The notes beneath the pieces are model-generated. The model saw only the letters and a program-made list of their open reading frames with translations, ran no database searches and was not told the origin of the DNA. Shown here in pieces: positions 7,722-14,961 of a stretch of 64,000 nucleotides of DNA (position 1 is the stretch's first letter; every line of letters begins with the position of its first letter). The stretch covers positions 1 through 64,000 of IMG/VR virus record IMGVR_UViG_3300037054_000366; one strand, written 5' to 3'. The DNA comes from a virus. The position numbers and the translations under genes were made by a program.

Positions 7722-7823
7722 ATGATGATAACAGCTTACAAAAATTCAGGACACGCTCTAGTCGAAGATGCCTTAGCAATCATTTTGATAACTCTTATTC
7801 TTGCGTGGACTTGGGGGCTATGA
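7722..7823 (+). CDS. single-pass membrane peptide, 33 aa
   Basis: ATG at 7722 follows TAGGAGATAA. The product (MMITAYKNSGHALVEDALAI... to LILAWTWGL) has one hydrophobic helix at its C-terminal half. The stop overlaps the ATG of the next gene. Too short to classify. Confidence 0.5.
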   Translation: MMITAYKNSGHALVEDALAIILITLILAWTWGL

Positions 7824-8089
7824 GTATGCGAATCGTCAGTGCGGCTGTGTGTTATCAAGGTGTGATCTTCAGTCTTCCGGCCCCGAATCGGCACCATCAT
7901 ATCCTTCATGCAATGCATCAGATGGGGCTGCCTAACAGTAGCCATAGGGAGCAGGGATTCCTTACGGATGAGGGGCACTACATTGATCGACTCGGAGCAT
8001 TGGAGGTCGCTCAGGCTGCTGACCAGATCATTTCAAATGAGACGACCTGGGTTCCTGCCATAGGTTTGTTTACGGAGGATTTATGGTAA
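7820..8089 (+). CDS. hypothetical phage protein (HHH motif), 89 aa
   Basis: Starts at the ATG that overlaps the preceding stop. The pattern SAAV.YQG.IFSLPAPNRHHHILH, followed by ...EQGFLTDEGHYIDRLGALEVA, is one I know from unannotated phage proteins in which Arg-His-His-His precedes a helix. No function is established. Overlaps the next gene by 7 nt. Confidence 0.6.
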   Translation: MSMRIVSAAVCYQGVIFSLPAPNRHHHILHAMHQMGLPNSSHREQGFLTDEGHYIDRLGALEVAQAADQIISNETTWVPAIGLFTEDLW

Positions 8090-8292
8090 CAGCCCCACCC
8101 TGCCCACTCTGCCAGCAGCCTCTAAAGCGAGTCACTCAAGGCCCATATTCCCCTCTGAACAGCGATCAATTTGATGCGGTGAAGGCGGGGGATTGGTTCT
8201 GCGAGTGTAGCAGTAACAGTAGGGGTCATGCCCCCTACGCCTACTTTTGGAGCAGGGAAGTAATTGTCATAGCTCCCGACTATCAGATTTAA
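8083..8292 (+). CDS. small zinc-ribbon protein, 69 aa
   Basis: Two cysteine pairs (CPLC near residue 7-10 and CEC near residue 39-41) suggest a treble-clef or zinc-ribbon fold; the rest is Ser/Tyr/Pro-rich. It overlaps the gene before it. Unknown role. Confidence 0.55.
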   Translation: MVTAPPCPLCQQPLKRVTQGPYSPLNSDQFDAVKAGDWFCECSSNSRGHAPYAYFWSREVIVIAPDYQI

Positions 8293-8307
8293 GTTAAGGG
8301 AGGGTTT

Positions 8308-8505
8308 ATGGACAACCCACATTTCACCTCAGATGATGTTCGTCGCCGCTTAGCTACGATCCGAGAAGACTTGGATCATGCTTACAAGATTGGAGCCAGG
8401 ATTGCATCCCACGAACTTAGAGGGTATGAGCAAGCCCTCCAATGGGTATTAAGCTGCATGGAGAGTAAAGATGTTCCTACAGATCCCGAGGCGAATGGTA
8501 GGTAA
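8308..8505 (+). CDS. hypothetical helical protein, 65 aa
   Basis: AGGGAGGGTTT precedes ATG 8308. Predicted as two helices (DDVRRRLATIREDLDHAYKIGARIAS, then LRGYEQALQWVLSCME). No known family. Its end overlaps the start of the next gene. Confidence 0.55.
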   Translation: MDNPHFTSDDVRRRLATIREDLDHAYKIGARIASHELRGYEQALQWVLSCMESKDVPTDPEANGR

Positions 8506-8725
8506 CTACTACGTTTGGCAAACCAGCACTTACGGCCAGGAGTTTCTGGACGGGTCGGCTCCGGCTGACATATACAAGATGAGACCGATGCCCTGCACCC
8601 CTGCGGGTGACTTGCAGGCCAGCTTCGGCACAGCCCTGGAAGCTGACCTGATGCTTTCCGCCCTGGAGAAGCTAAGTGATGAGGACAGGGAGATTGCATT
8701 CCAAATTTCCCGTACGGGTAGATAA
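8495..8725 (+). CDS. hypothetical protein, 76 aa
   Basis: The most likely start is ATG 8495 (MVGNYYVWQTSTYGQEF) within the end of the previous gene; an earlier in-frame Met would overlap it more. The N-terminal aromatic strand is followed by a C-terminal helix (LEADLMLSALEKLSDEDRE). Unrecognised. Confidence 0.5.
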   Translation: MVGNYYVWQTSTYGQEFLDGSAPADIYKMRPMPCTPAGDLQASFGTALEADLMLSALEKLSDEDREIAFQISRTGR

Positions 8726-8802
8726 ATTATTCAAGACTGCAAATAAAGGAGTTACAAATTTGCTCTGAAAAATCTTCCCGATCAGTATCTTTGCAAAAAG
8801 TT

Positions 8803-8833
8803 CTATACAAAACACCTCGAAACAGGGTATACT
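8803..8833 (+). promoter_or_regulatory. phage-class promoter: CTATAC-N19-TATACT
   Basis: CTATAC (8803-8808), 19 nt, then GGG-TATACT (8828-8833). It is one of at least eleven sites with exactly this geometry. The predicted start of transcription (~8840) rules out the ATG at 8840 as a normal start and favours ATG 8855 for the next gene. Confidence 0.7.
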
Positions 8834-8854
8834 AGATACATGGGGGAAGAGAAC

Positions 8855-9259
8855 ATGACCAAGACGAAGAAAGAAGCGATGGATCAGGTCGAAGCGAACG
8901 CCCTGATGTCGTGGAAGATCGCTGCTCAGAACGCCATCCGCGATCTCGCGGGGAACAACAAGGAATTCGTCGCTGATGATGTGTGGGGCCTGCTCCAGCG
9001 GCGTGGTGTCCCTGCTCCTCGTGAGCCTCGTGCGCTCGGCCCGATGATGAAGCTGGCGGCGGTCGCTGGAGTCATCGAGTGGACGGGTGTTCACAAGCAG
9101 TCCCGTCAGTCCCTGAACCATCAGCGTCCGGTGGTGATCTGGAAGTCCCACATCTACCGTGCCAAGCCGGTTCCGAAGGCCACCGTCACGGTCAAGCGGG
9201 GCGGGTTCCTCTCCTGGGTGAAGGCCATCTTCACCGGCAGGGATCGGGTGATCGCATGA
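8855..9259 (+). CDS. hypothetical protein with winged-helix-like segment, 134 aa
   Basis: Start chosen at ATG 8855 (MTKTKKEAMDQVEAN) because it has GGGGAAGAG upstream and leaves a leader after the promoter. AIRDLAGNNKEFVADDVWGLLQRRG followed by ALGPMMKLAAVAGVIEWTG resembles the winged-helix segment seen in many small phage proteins. The C-terminus is basic (KATVTVKRGGFLSWVKAIF). DNA binding is inferred. Confidence 0.6.
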   Translation: MTKTKKEAMDQVEANALMSWKIAAQNAIRDLAGNNKEFVADDVWGLLQRRGVPAPREPRALGPMMKLAAVAGVIEWTGVHKQSRQSLNHQRPVVIWKSHIYRAKPVPKATVTVKRGGFLSWVKAIFTGRDRVIA

Positions 9260-9426
9260 GCGAGACTCCTTACAAGGATATGGAGTTCAAGGATCTCGTG
9301 ACCGAACAGACCGGCAGAGCCCCCATGCAGTTGGGTGCGGGTTGCACCCTCAAGTCCATCATGTGGGAGGCCATGTCTACCTCTCTGATGTGGAAGCAGG
9401 AGCGTGACAAGGCTCTGAAAGAATAG
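9256..9426 (+). CDS. hypothetical protein, 56 aa
   Basis: ATG 9256 overlaps the stop of the preceding gene (GCATGA). The product MSETPYKDMEFKDLVTEQTG... contains a helical Trp/Met-rich segment (LKSIMWEAMSTSLMWKQERD). Ends with TAG. Unknown. Confidence 0.5.
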   Translation: MSETPYKDMEFKDLVTEQTGRAPMQLGAGCTLKSIMWEAMSTSLMWKQERDKALKE

Positions 9427-9434
9427 GATAAAGT

Positions 9435-9626
9435 ATGAACATCACCTTCGAAGAGAAGTTCAACGGCGGAAACCCCTGGACCCTCGTTTACCTGGGTGGT
9501 CGTCAGGTCGGCGTGATCAAGCCAGAAGCCGGGGGTTTCAAGTACTACCCTCATGGGGCCAAGAAGTATGGCCAAGGGGCAGTCTTCCCCACTCTGGCGG
9601 AGTGCAAGCGAAGTCTCAGCGAATAA
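9435..9626 (+). CDS. hypothetical protein, 63 aa
   Basis: ATG 9435 follows a purine-rich stretch (GAATAGGATAAAGT). A Gly/Tyr-rich beta protein (NPWTLVYLGGRQVGVIKPEAGGFKYYP) with a C-terminal helix (TLAECKRSLSE). This looks like the compact phage fold often left as hypothetical. It directly precedes the interrupted tRNA. Confidence 0.55.
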   Translation: MNITFEEKFNGGNPWTLVYLGGRQVGVIKPEAGGFKYYPHGAKKYGQGAVFPTLAECKRSLSE

Positions 9627-9631
9627 CCCAT

Positions 9632-9812
9632 ACCCGGTTCGTCTAAATGGTTAGGACACTCGCATTTAGGTAGTATGTTTGTGTAGGATTGCCTTGAGTA
9701 AGCAGTGTAAAGCAAACCTACCCGATACCGCATCAGCTAGTCGGGGCTACTCACCTCAGAGGATCTGATGAGGAACGAGTTATATGGGTTCGAGTCCTGT
9801 ACCGGGTTACCA
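9632..9812 (+). tRNA. tRNA (Glu-like body) with ~110-nt structured insertion in the anticodon loop
   Basis: Acceptor ACCCGGT (9632-9638) pairs with ACCGGGT (9801-9807). The D-arm GTCT...GGAC (9641-9657) is followed by 5' anticodon strand CTCGC (9659-9663). The 3' strand CGAG (9776-9779), a 4-nt variable region and T-arm ATGGG-TTCGAGT-CCTGT follow only after an insertion (about 9665-9774). The body resembles tRNA-Glu (TTCGTCTA...GGTTAGGACA). The insertion is itself foldable (CCTCA/TGAGG, TGAGTA/TACTCA, CCGA/TCGG). Splice points, and so the anticodon, cannot be fixed; it is shorter than ordinary group I introns. Confidence 0.7.
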
Positions 9813-9816
9813 ATCA

Positions 9817-9856
9817 GCATCCAGATTATAATTCGGTCTGGGTGCTTTCTTTTTGT
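9817..9856 (+). terminator. intrinsic terminator after the interrupted tRNA
   Basis: GCATCCAGA pairs with TCTGGGTGC (one G-U) across an 11-nt AT loop, followed by TTTCTTTTTG. It lies 5 nt after the tRNA 3' end. Confidence 0.85.
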
Positions 9857-9896
9857 TAAGAGTGAGTAATAGGTAAGGAGATCAAGGAGTAAGAAG

Positions 9897-10868
9897 ATGC
9901 CCTACATGCCTGTGCTGACCGCCTATGGAAGTGCTACGACTTCACTGACCGGAGGGATCCAAACTCTTGTCTGGCAGGACACCACTCCTACGGAAAATAG
10001 CTACGAGGATAATGATTCTGAAGAGGGCTATGCCAAGACGCAAAGCTCTGATATGAAGATGACGATGAAGTCCAATGCGGAATACATATCGAGTCGAACT
10101 CCCTACAGTGTGGACCTGATCTTCAGCTTCGTCAAATCGAAATTTTCCAAGCTAGAACAGCGCGAGATCGAACAGCGACTCCGGAACCTACGGTTGGTCA
10201 TCCAGTCGTGCAGCGAGACCGGACAGATCGCCCTGGCCGACCAGATGCTCATCGAACAGGCGACTGCAATCCGTCAACAGGAAGTCGCGGCAGCCGGTTA
10301 CGATACGTTCGTCACGCTCAAAGACGTAACGAAGTTTAAAGACAAGACCAAGACCCAGATCGACTGGGCTCCGTTGGAGAAATTCCCTCGGCCAATCCCA
10401 CAAGGAATCCGAAACAAGATCGCCACCGTCAAGAAGAAGAACTTGTTTGATGAACTGATGGTCCTGTTTCACAACCCCACCAAAGAGCAGCTTAGCTCTA
10501 CCAAGGAGAAGATTATCTCCAAGGATCCAATTCTGTTCGGACGGTTCGCCTATGCGCCTGAAGCCCTTTACTTCATCTGTGACTGGGAGGATGAAGTGTG
10601 CCATCTGACGATGAAAGAATTCGTCAAGCAGCTTTCTCAGGCCGACCCTGAGTTTGAAACCCAGACGGTGAAGCCGATCAGCCGCAAGGAAGCGGAAGCG
10701 ATCAAGGAACGGGCGATGGAGAAGGCTACGGTTCTCAACCGCACCAATCGTTCCTCTTACAAGGAACTTGCGGCCCTGGACGATTTGAGCAATCAAAAGT
10801 TCAGTTGGAAGCTCGTGAAGACAGTATTAAAGACTTTGTGGAAGACCAGAAAGAACGGGGCAGACTGA
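9897..10868 (+). CDS. hypothetical protein, 323 aa, upstream of the AAA+/M41 protease
   Basis: AAGGAGTAAGAAG precedes ATG 9897. The N-terminal ~60 residues are Thr/Ser/Asp-rich and probably disordered. The rest is charged and helical (SKLEQREIEQRLRNLRLVIQSC, RKEAEAIKERAMEKATVLNRTNR). No motif recognised. Its position two genes before the protease suggests a substrate adaptor or co-expressed partner (inference only). Confidence 0.6.
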   Translation: MPYMPVLTAYGSATTSLTGGIQTLVWQDTTPTENSYEDNDSEEGYAKTQSSDMKMTMKSNAEYISSRTPYSVDLIFSFVKSKFSKLEQREIEQRLRNLRLVIQSCSETGQIALADQMLIEQATAIRQQEVAAAGYDTFVTLKDVTKFKDKTKTQIDWAPLEKFPRPIPQGIRNKIATVKKKNLFDELMVLFHNPTKEQLSSTKEKIISKDPILFGRFAYAPEALYFICDWEDEVCHLTMKEFVKQLSQADPEFETQTVKPISRKEAEAIKERAMEKATVLNRTNRSSYKELAALDDLSNQKFSWKLVKTVLKTLWKTRKNGAD

Positions 10869-11182
10869 TGGCAGAAGAACCCAATAATCAGTGTAGCAAA
10901 GAAGTAGTTCTTGCTCCAATGCTTAGGTACCGTGACCCGGAGGGGGAGCAAACCTGTGCGTGTAATTTCCAGGGAGACTCCTGCCTCTACTTCGAACTTT
11001 GCAATCCCGGCACGATGTTCGCAAGGTGTGCGCTTTTGGGAGGCCCCAGACTCACACAGAGACCTTCCGGCTGTCACAGTTTCGTTCCAAGAACGGCTTG
11101 CCCACTCAAAAACCTTCCAACTCAGCCTGAATCGGTCCGGAACAACCAGATTGCGGATGACACGGATATGAATATTTACTAA
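10868..11182 (+). CDS. Cys-rich hypothetical protein, 104 aa
   Basis: ATG 10868 overlaps the preceding TGA. Nine cysteines, most in CACNFQGDSCLYFELCNPG and FARCALLG, suggest a metal-binding fold. The C-terminal third looks unstructured. Unrecognised. It is transcribed ahead of the protease gene. Confidence 0.5.
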   Translation: MAEEPNNQCSKEVVLAPMLRYRDPEGEQTCACNFQGDSCLYFELCNPGTMFARCALLGGPRLTQRPSGCHSFVPRTACPLKNLPTQPESVRNNQIADDTDMNIY

Positions 11183-11207
11183 CCAGCCCACTAATAGGAG
11201 AAATGGA

Positions 11208-13127
11208 ATGGCTTTGGATTTTGCACTGCTAGCTAAAAGGCGGCAGGACTTGCAGGACATGAAAACTCAGCTTAAATCTGAGTTTTTCGGCATGGATGAT
11301 ATCATTGATCGGGTTACGGCCTCGATTTACACATGGTACATCTTCCCAGAACTCATCACCCGACCTGTCATCGTCAATCTGTGGGGCATGACCGGAGTGG
11401 GCAAGACTTGCCTAGTCAGACGTATCAGTCAGATCCTCCACTTCTTTGATCGCTATGTGGAAATCCAGATGGACAGCACCAGCAGCGGCAGCGGATTCTA
11501 TTCGAGCAGTATTGCTACGATCCTCCGCAATTCCAGCATCGAAGAGAGCACCCCTGGCATCCTTCTGCTGGATGAGATTCAGCGATTCAAAACGGTGGGT
11601 GGTCACGGTGAGGATGCACCGGTAGAGCGGTTCCAGGATGTCTGGATGCTACTCTCCGATGGTAAGTTTGCCGCTGACAGCAGCTTGTTCCGTGAGGTTG
11701 AGGAGATGCTCAACTATCAAATGTGGAATGGCAATGGGGGAAAGTCGGACGATGAGGACGATGAACCTGAAGAGGGGAAACCCGCTAAGAAGAAAAGAGC
11801 CAAGGCTGTGGTGGTGAAGAAGTTCTTCATCAATCCGTGGGAAGCCCAGAACTTGAAGAAGATTCTGAAGCTCACTCAGCCCGTTCAGGAGATCATGACC
11901 TGGAACCTCGCCAGGGTGCAGTCCGAACTGATCAACATCCGCACCCGAACCAATACGTGGGAGACGGATTATTCGAAATTGCTGATCTTCGTCTCCGGAA
12001 ACCTGGACGAAGCGTTTAGCGGGGCCGAGGCGACTGAGGATTGTGATACGGATGCGGACATCTATCATAAACGTACCCGGAAGATCAGTCAGTCCGATAT
12101 CAAGGAAGCATTGCGGAGGCGGTTCAAGCCTGAGCAGATTGCTCGTCTGGGCAACAACCACATCATTTACCCCAGCCTATCTAAGTCCTCCTATGAGGCT
12201 CTGATTCTTCGCACTTGCAACAACTACGTGTCGGAGATGGAGCAGTTGAGCGAGTTGAAGTTTGAGTTGGACCCTGGCATCTACAAAGAAATCTACGAGA
12301 ACTCTGTCTATCCGACTCAGGGAACCCGGCCTGTCTTCAGTTCGGTTCATAAGATCTTCAGCGGAGCCCTCAGTAACATTGCCCTATGGGGTCTGGAGAA
12401 CCAGTTCCAGAGCATTCGCATCATCATGATGCCAGTGGAACAGAAGCTGGTTGGCATCTGTGGGGACCAGCGGATTGAGATTCCGATTGACCTGGATATG
12501 CGATCTACCCGTAAGCTCAACACCCTGGATTTCAATACGATGGTTGCGGTTCATGAAGCCGGTCACGCCTTGGTCTACGCATTCTTGAACCGGCAGGCCC
12601 CGGCTGAAGTGAAGATCAATCTGGCCAGCTACCAAGGAGGCTATAACACCTTGGAGCGGGGGAGCGGGTTCCCAATGAAGATTCAGGTTAAACATAGCCT
12701 CGCTACCTATTTTGGTGGGGCGGCTGCGGAAGAGATTGTTTTTGGTTCGAATCGTCGGAGCACTGGTTGCTCTCACGACATCAAGATGGCTACGTCCGTG
12801 GCGGCTCAGTATGTCCGTCAACACGGTTTCGATGGAACGATCAGTCTCATCACCGGAGAAAACGGCCTGGACACGGACTACAACACCGCTGTGGATGCTA
12901 CGAATGATGCGATTGAGAACCTCTGTCAGGAAGGACTCAAGCAGGCCAATTCGGTCATCGTTGAGCACCAGGAGGCTTTCAAACTGATCGTTAACGCTCT
13001 GCTGGACAGCAAGTGCTTGACCCCCCAGGATTTCAAACAGCTTGTGGGCCATCTGCTCGAAATCAACCTCACCGAACCCAGCAGCAACCATAACACCGCT
13101 TGGCTCAGCTACAGCCAGAAAGCCTAG
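11208..13127 (+). CDS. AAA+ ATPase fused to FtsH-type M41 metalloprotease, 639 aa
   Basis: AGGAGAAATGGA precedes ATG 11208. Walker A GMTGVGKT (60-67) and Walker B ILLLDE (118-123) form an AAA+ module that reads more like a ClpA/ClpX core than FtsH. It is interrupted by an acidic-basic linker (DDEDDEPEEGKPAKKKRAK). The M41 zinc site is intact: HEAGH (H449, E450, H453), GGAAAEEIVFG and a third-ligand Asp in GCSHDIKMAT (D524). FtsH normally has two N-terminal membrane helices; none is visible here, so this should be a soluble ATP-dependent protease. Targets might include host regulators or defence proteins (inference). Confidence 0.88.
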   Translation: MALDFALLAKRRQDLQDMKTQLKSEFFGMDDIIDRVTASIYTWYIFPELITRPVIVNLWGMTGVGKTCLVRRISQILHFFDRYVEIQMDSTSSGSGFYSSSIATILRNSSIEESTPGILLLDEIQRFKTVGGHGEDAPVERFQDVWMLLSDGKFAADSSLFREVEEMLNYQMWNGNGGKSDDEDDEPEEGKPAKKKRAKAVVVKKFFINPWEAQNLKKILKLTQPVQEIMTWNLARVQSELINIRTRTNTWETDYSKLLIFVSGNLDEAFSGAEATEDCDTDADIYHKRTRKISQSDIKEALRRRFKPEQIARLGNNHIIYPSLSKSSYEALILRTCNNYVSEMEQLSELKFELDPGIYKEIYENSVYPTQGTRPVFSSVHKIFSGALSNIALWGLENQFQSIRIIMMPVEQKLVGICGDQRIEIPIDLDMRSTRKLNTLDFNTMVAVHEAGHALVYAFLNRQAPAEVKINLASYQGGYNTLERGSGFPMKIQVKHSLATYFGGAAAEEIVFGSNRRSTGCSHDIKMATSVAAQYVRQHGFDGTISLITGENGLDTDYNTAVDATNDAIENLCQEGLKQANSVIVEHQEAFKLIVNALLDSKCLTPQDFKQLVGHLLEINLTEPSSNHNTAWLSYSQKA

Positions 13128-13135
13128 GAGACCAT

Positions 13136-13291
13136 ATGCTAACCTTGCTCCTCTTCCTGCTCTGCTTCATCGGCTGGGAGATGAACATTTTCAAGCTGGT
13201 AGGGGATGATGTCTCCATAGGCATCAGAGTGCTCCGCATCATCGGGATCTTCGTCTTCCCCCTGGGGGCTCTGATGGGCTACCTGTTCTAA
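13136..13291 (+). CDS. small membrane protein, 51 aa, paralogue of the prepilin-like protein at 14544
   Basis: TAGGAGACC precedes ATG 13136. Two hydrophobic helices: MLTLLLFLLCFIGW and a C-terminal VLRIIGIFVFPLGALMGYLF. Its C-terminal ~38 residues align with the minus-strand protein at 14544-14765 (GW..NI.KL...GI.VLR..GI.V.PLG...GY), so the two are diverged copies in opposite orientation. Function unknown. Confidence 0.6.
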   Translation: MLTLLLFLLCFIGWEMNIFKLVGDDVSIGIRVLRIIGIFVFPLGALMGYLF

Positions 13292-13301
13292 GGAGAGACC
13301 G

Positions 13302-13550
13302 ATGGCGATCTACGTTAGAGCCGTTCGACACGGCATCTTCTGGGACAAAGTTCAGTTCGTGGCCACCAAACACCACGAAGCCTACTTTGAAACCCTCATC
13401 GGAGAGAAGGTCTTCTGGGTGAACAAAGGTGATTGCGTGACCCTGCGGATGTCAAAAGACGATTTCTGGGAAGTGGGGGATAGGGCCAGATCCCTCTCTG
13501 CTTTGATCACTTGCCATAATCAGACCAAGTTCCCCTGGGATTGGGCCTAA
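13302..13550 (+). CDS. hypothetical protein, 82 aa
   Basis: AAGGAGAG precedes ATG 13302. Probably an alpha/beta protein (VRAVRHGIFWDKVQFVATKHHEAYF, VFWVNKGDCVTLRMSKDDFWEVG). No family recognised. It converges with the minus-strand gene ending at 13547 (4-nt overlap of 3' ends). Confidence 0.55.
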   Translation: MAIYVRAVRHGIFWDKVQFVATKHHEAYFETLIGEKVFWVNKGDCVTLRMSKDDFWEVGDRARSLSALITCHNQTKFPWDWA

Positions 13551-13765
13551 AGTGATCTTGGCATCCGCTGGAGACACTTCTTGCATGTGACGATCCCATT
13601 GAACGCATTCGTTAGAATGAACCAACGGTGATCCATCTCCTGACCGCATAACGTATGGCCCGAATCCATTGAACCGTGGATCGGGCCATAAGTCGTATCG
13701 TCCTTCCGACAGCGGGAGGCTGTGTAGACGCAGTTGCTGTAGGCTAGACTTTGATCTTCATGCAT
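13547..13765 (-). CDS. zinc-binding small phage protein, 72 aa
   Basis: The C-terminal half has the pattern GHTLCG...ITCKKCL-like (GHTLCGQEMDHRWF...GIVTCKKCLQRM), a treble-clef-like signature I know from many short phage/actinobacterial hypothetical proteins. The N-terminal ~28 residues are uncertain, since a later Met (MDSGHTLCG) is possible. Second gene of a minus-strand pair with 13744-13929. Confidence 0.55.
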   Translation of the reverse strand: MHEDQSLAYSNCVYTASRCRKDDTTYGPIHGSMDSGHTLCGQEMDHRWFILTNAFNGIVTCKKCLQRMPRSL

Positions 13766-13929
13766 CGGAGCATTCTCTCGTCGTAGTCGGTGAACTGGAT
13801 CTTGGGAGCGGCGTTCAGTTCGGCCACCAGACCATTCAGATCTGCTTCCGCATACCCATGAGCCTTCATGAAGCCGTCAAGAGCGGCTTCCGTATCGATA
13901 ACGGTGACTTTCCTTCGTTTGGGTTCCAT
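13744..13929 (-). CDS. hypothetical protein, 61 aa
   Basis: ATG at 13929 on the minus strand has GGAGGGGTT upstream, and a phage-class promoter lies 17 nt further up. The basic N-terminus (MEPKRRKVTVIDTEAAL) leads into helices (GFMKAHGYAEADLNGLVAELNA). Unknown function. Confidence 0.6.
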   Translation of the reverse strand: MEPKRRKVTVIDTEAALDGFMKAHGYAEADLNGLVAELNAAPKIQFTDYDERMLRCMKIKV

Positions 13930-13945
13930 AACCCCTCCATAACCT

Positions 13946-13976
13946 ATGATACCGCATTTCGAGCAAATTTGTACAT
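13946..13976 (-). promoter_or_regulatory. phage-class promoter (minus): ATGTAC-N19-TATCAT
   Basis: Read on the minus strand: ATGTAC (13976-13971), 19 nt, TATCAT (13951-13946), then GGAGGGG and ATG 13929. Same geometry as the other class members. Confidence 0.65.
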
Positions 13977-13996
13977 AAAAAAGGGGCCGAAGCCCC
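13976..13996 (-). terminator. intrinsic terminator for minus-strand genes
   Basis: On the minus strand GGGGC-TTCG-GCCCC is followed by TTTTTTATG, directly after the stop of the gene at 14001. It abuts the -35-like box of the next promoter. Confidence 0.8.
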
Positions 13997-14000
13997 AGAT

Positions 14001-14144
14001 TTATTTAGCACTTTCCAAGTGCTGTCGAGTCGTCCGACTCTTTGGCTTAGCCTTGAGCTTATTCGGAACCCGACGAGTCCCCAGAGCCAAGCCCTTGGTC
14101 AGACTCCGACCATGCTTCTTGAGGGCTTTGACTTGGGAACACAT
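14001..14144 (-). CDS. small very basic protein, 47 aa
   Basis: AAAGGAGATGAG sits before minus-strand ATG 14144. The product MCSQVKALKKHGRSLTKG... has about 14 Lys/Arg, strongly suggesting nucleic-acid binding. A longer reading from an upstream Met is possible but lacks a ribosome site. Confidence 0.55.
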   Translation of the reverse strand: MCSQVKALKKHGRSLTKGLALGTRRVPNKLKAKPKSRTTRQHLESAK

Positions 14145-14154
14145 CTCATCTCCT

Positions 14155-14535
14155 TTAGATATTTTCAAACTTCTGACGAAGCCGTTCATATTCGCGCAGT
14201 TCGGCCCCCGCCTTAGCTTCAACTGCGGCTCTCGCTTTTATGAGCACCTCAGCCGCATGGACATCTTTTGCCGTCTGTATTGGATCTTCAGCATCAAAGA
14301 CGGATTGCGGAATGGTCACCATCCCCTCCATCCGCTCATGCCAGCCGTCCTCCCAGGAGTAGGAAACTTCAACTACATCATTAGAGAACTCCACGGTGTC
14401 CACTGTGAACCCACTGATGACCCCGTATGCTTTCATGATGGGGTCCACTACAGCATCTCGGTGCTGCTTCTCGTGATCGAGAATTGCTTCAGCCCTTTCG
14501 ACCCTGGCTTGAAGCTGTCTGAGGTTAAGACTCAT
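14155..14535 (-). CDS. coiled-coil-flanked hypothetical protein, 126 aa
   Basis: Minus strand, GGAGATGAG upstream. N-terminal heptads (LRQLQARVERAEAILDHEKQHRD), a central beta domain (GFTVDTVEFSNDVVEVSYSWEDGWHER) and C-terminal heptads (AAVEAKAGAELREYERLRQKFEN). Probably an oligomeric protein; no family recognised. Its neighbours are small membrane proteins. Confidence 0.6.
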   Translation of the reverse strand: MSLNLRQLQARVERAEAILDHEKQHRDAVVDPIMKAYGVISGFTVDTVEFSNDVVEVSYSWEDGWHERMEGMVTIPQSVFDAEDPIQTAKDVHAAEVLIKARAAVEAKAGAELREYERLRQKFENI

Positions 14536-14543
14536 CTCATCTC

Positions 14544-14765
14544 CTACATGTAGCCGAGAACACAGCCCAGCGGCACGACGAGAATGCCGACGACCCGCAG
14601 CACGGCGATCCCGGTGATGGGCTCGAACGAGGTGTGGGCCAGCTTGATGATGTTGTTGACCCAGCCGAACACACAGGCCGGTCCAACGACCAGCAGGGCC
14701 AGGGCGAAGATCAGTTCCACCAGAGTGAAACCTGCCTGCGAGATCTTATTCTTCATACGGTTCAT
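14544..14765 (-). CDS. prepilin-like small membrane protein, 73 aa
   Basis: GGAGGG then ATG 14765 (minus). The N-terminus MNRMKNKISQAGFTLVELIFALALL carries a textbook type IV prepilin site: basic leader, cleavage point G|F, Glu at +5 and a hydrophobic helix. The remainder (GWVNNIIKLAHTSF...LRVVGILVVPLGCVLGYM) is homologous to the 13136 membrane protein, not to a pilin globular domain. It may have captured a prepilin export/assembly signal, or the match may be convergent. Confidence 0.65.
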   Translation of the reverse strand: MNRMKNKISQAGFTLVELIFALALLVVGPACVFGWVNNIIKLAHTSFEPITGIAVLRVVGILVVPLGCVLGYM

Positions 14766-14784
14766 CGGAACCCTCCATACACAT

Positions 14785-14815
14785 AGTATACCCAGGCTTG
14801 GAGAGTTTTGTATAG
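14785..14815 (-). promoter_or_regulatory. phage-class promoter (minus): CTATAC-N19-TATACT
   Basis: Minus strand: CTATAC (14815-14810), AAAACTCTCC...CTGGG (19 nt), TATACT (14790-14785), followed by GGAGGG and the prepilin-like gene. Confidence 0.72.
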
Positions 14816-14817
14816 TA

Positions 14818-14961
14818 TTATTCGTGGAAAAGCTCGTAGGCCAGGATAAGTCCTAGACCTAGCAGTAATATAGCGCCGGGGCTGTGCAGCGCACCCGCCA
14901 GCACCACCCCCACCACTGCTCCGAAACAGAAGGGCTTAATTGCTGCTTGATTCTTGAGCAT
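14818..14961 (-). CDS. small membrane protein, 47 aa
   Basis: Minus-strand ATG 14961 lies within the 3' end of the gene at 14936. The product (MLKNQAAIKPFCFGAVVGVV...) has two hydrophobic segments (GAVVGVVLAGAL and GAILLLGLGLILAYELF) and a short acidic end. Fits the local set of small membrane proteins. Confidence 0.5.
   Translation of the reverse strand: MLKNQAAIKPFCFGAVVGVVLAGALHSPGAILLLGLGLILAYELFHE

Noticed and set aside
9632-9812. tmRNA instead of an interrupted tRNA
   Set aside because: The insertion is in the anticodon loop with a normal D-arm and is far too short for a tag reading frame and pseudoknots.
13669-14553. Plus-strand open frame of 294 codons
   Set aside because: It runs antisense across three minus-strand genes that have ribosome sites, a promoter and a terminator; its protein is Cys/Arg/Pro-rich without motif.
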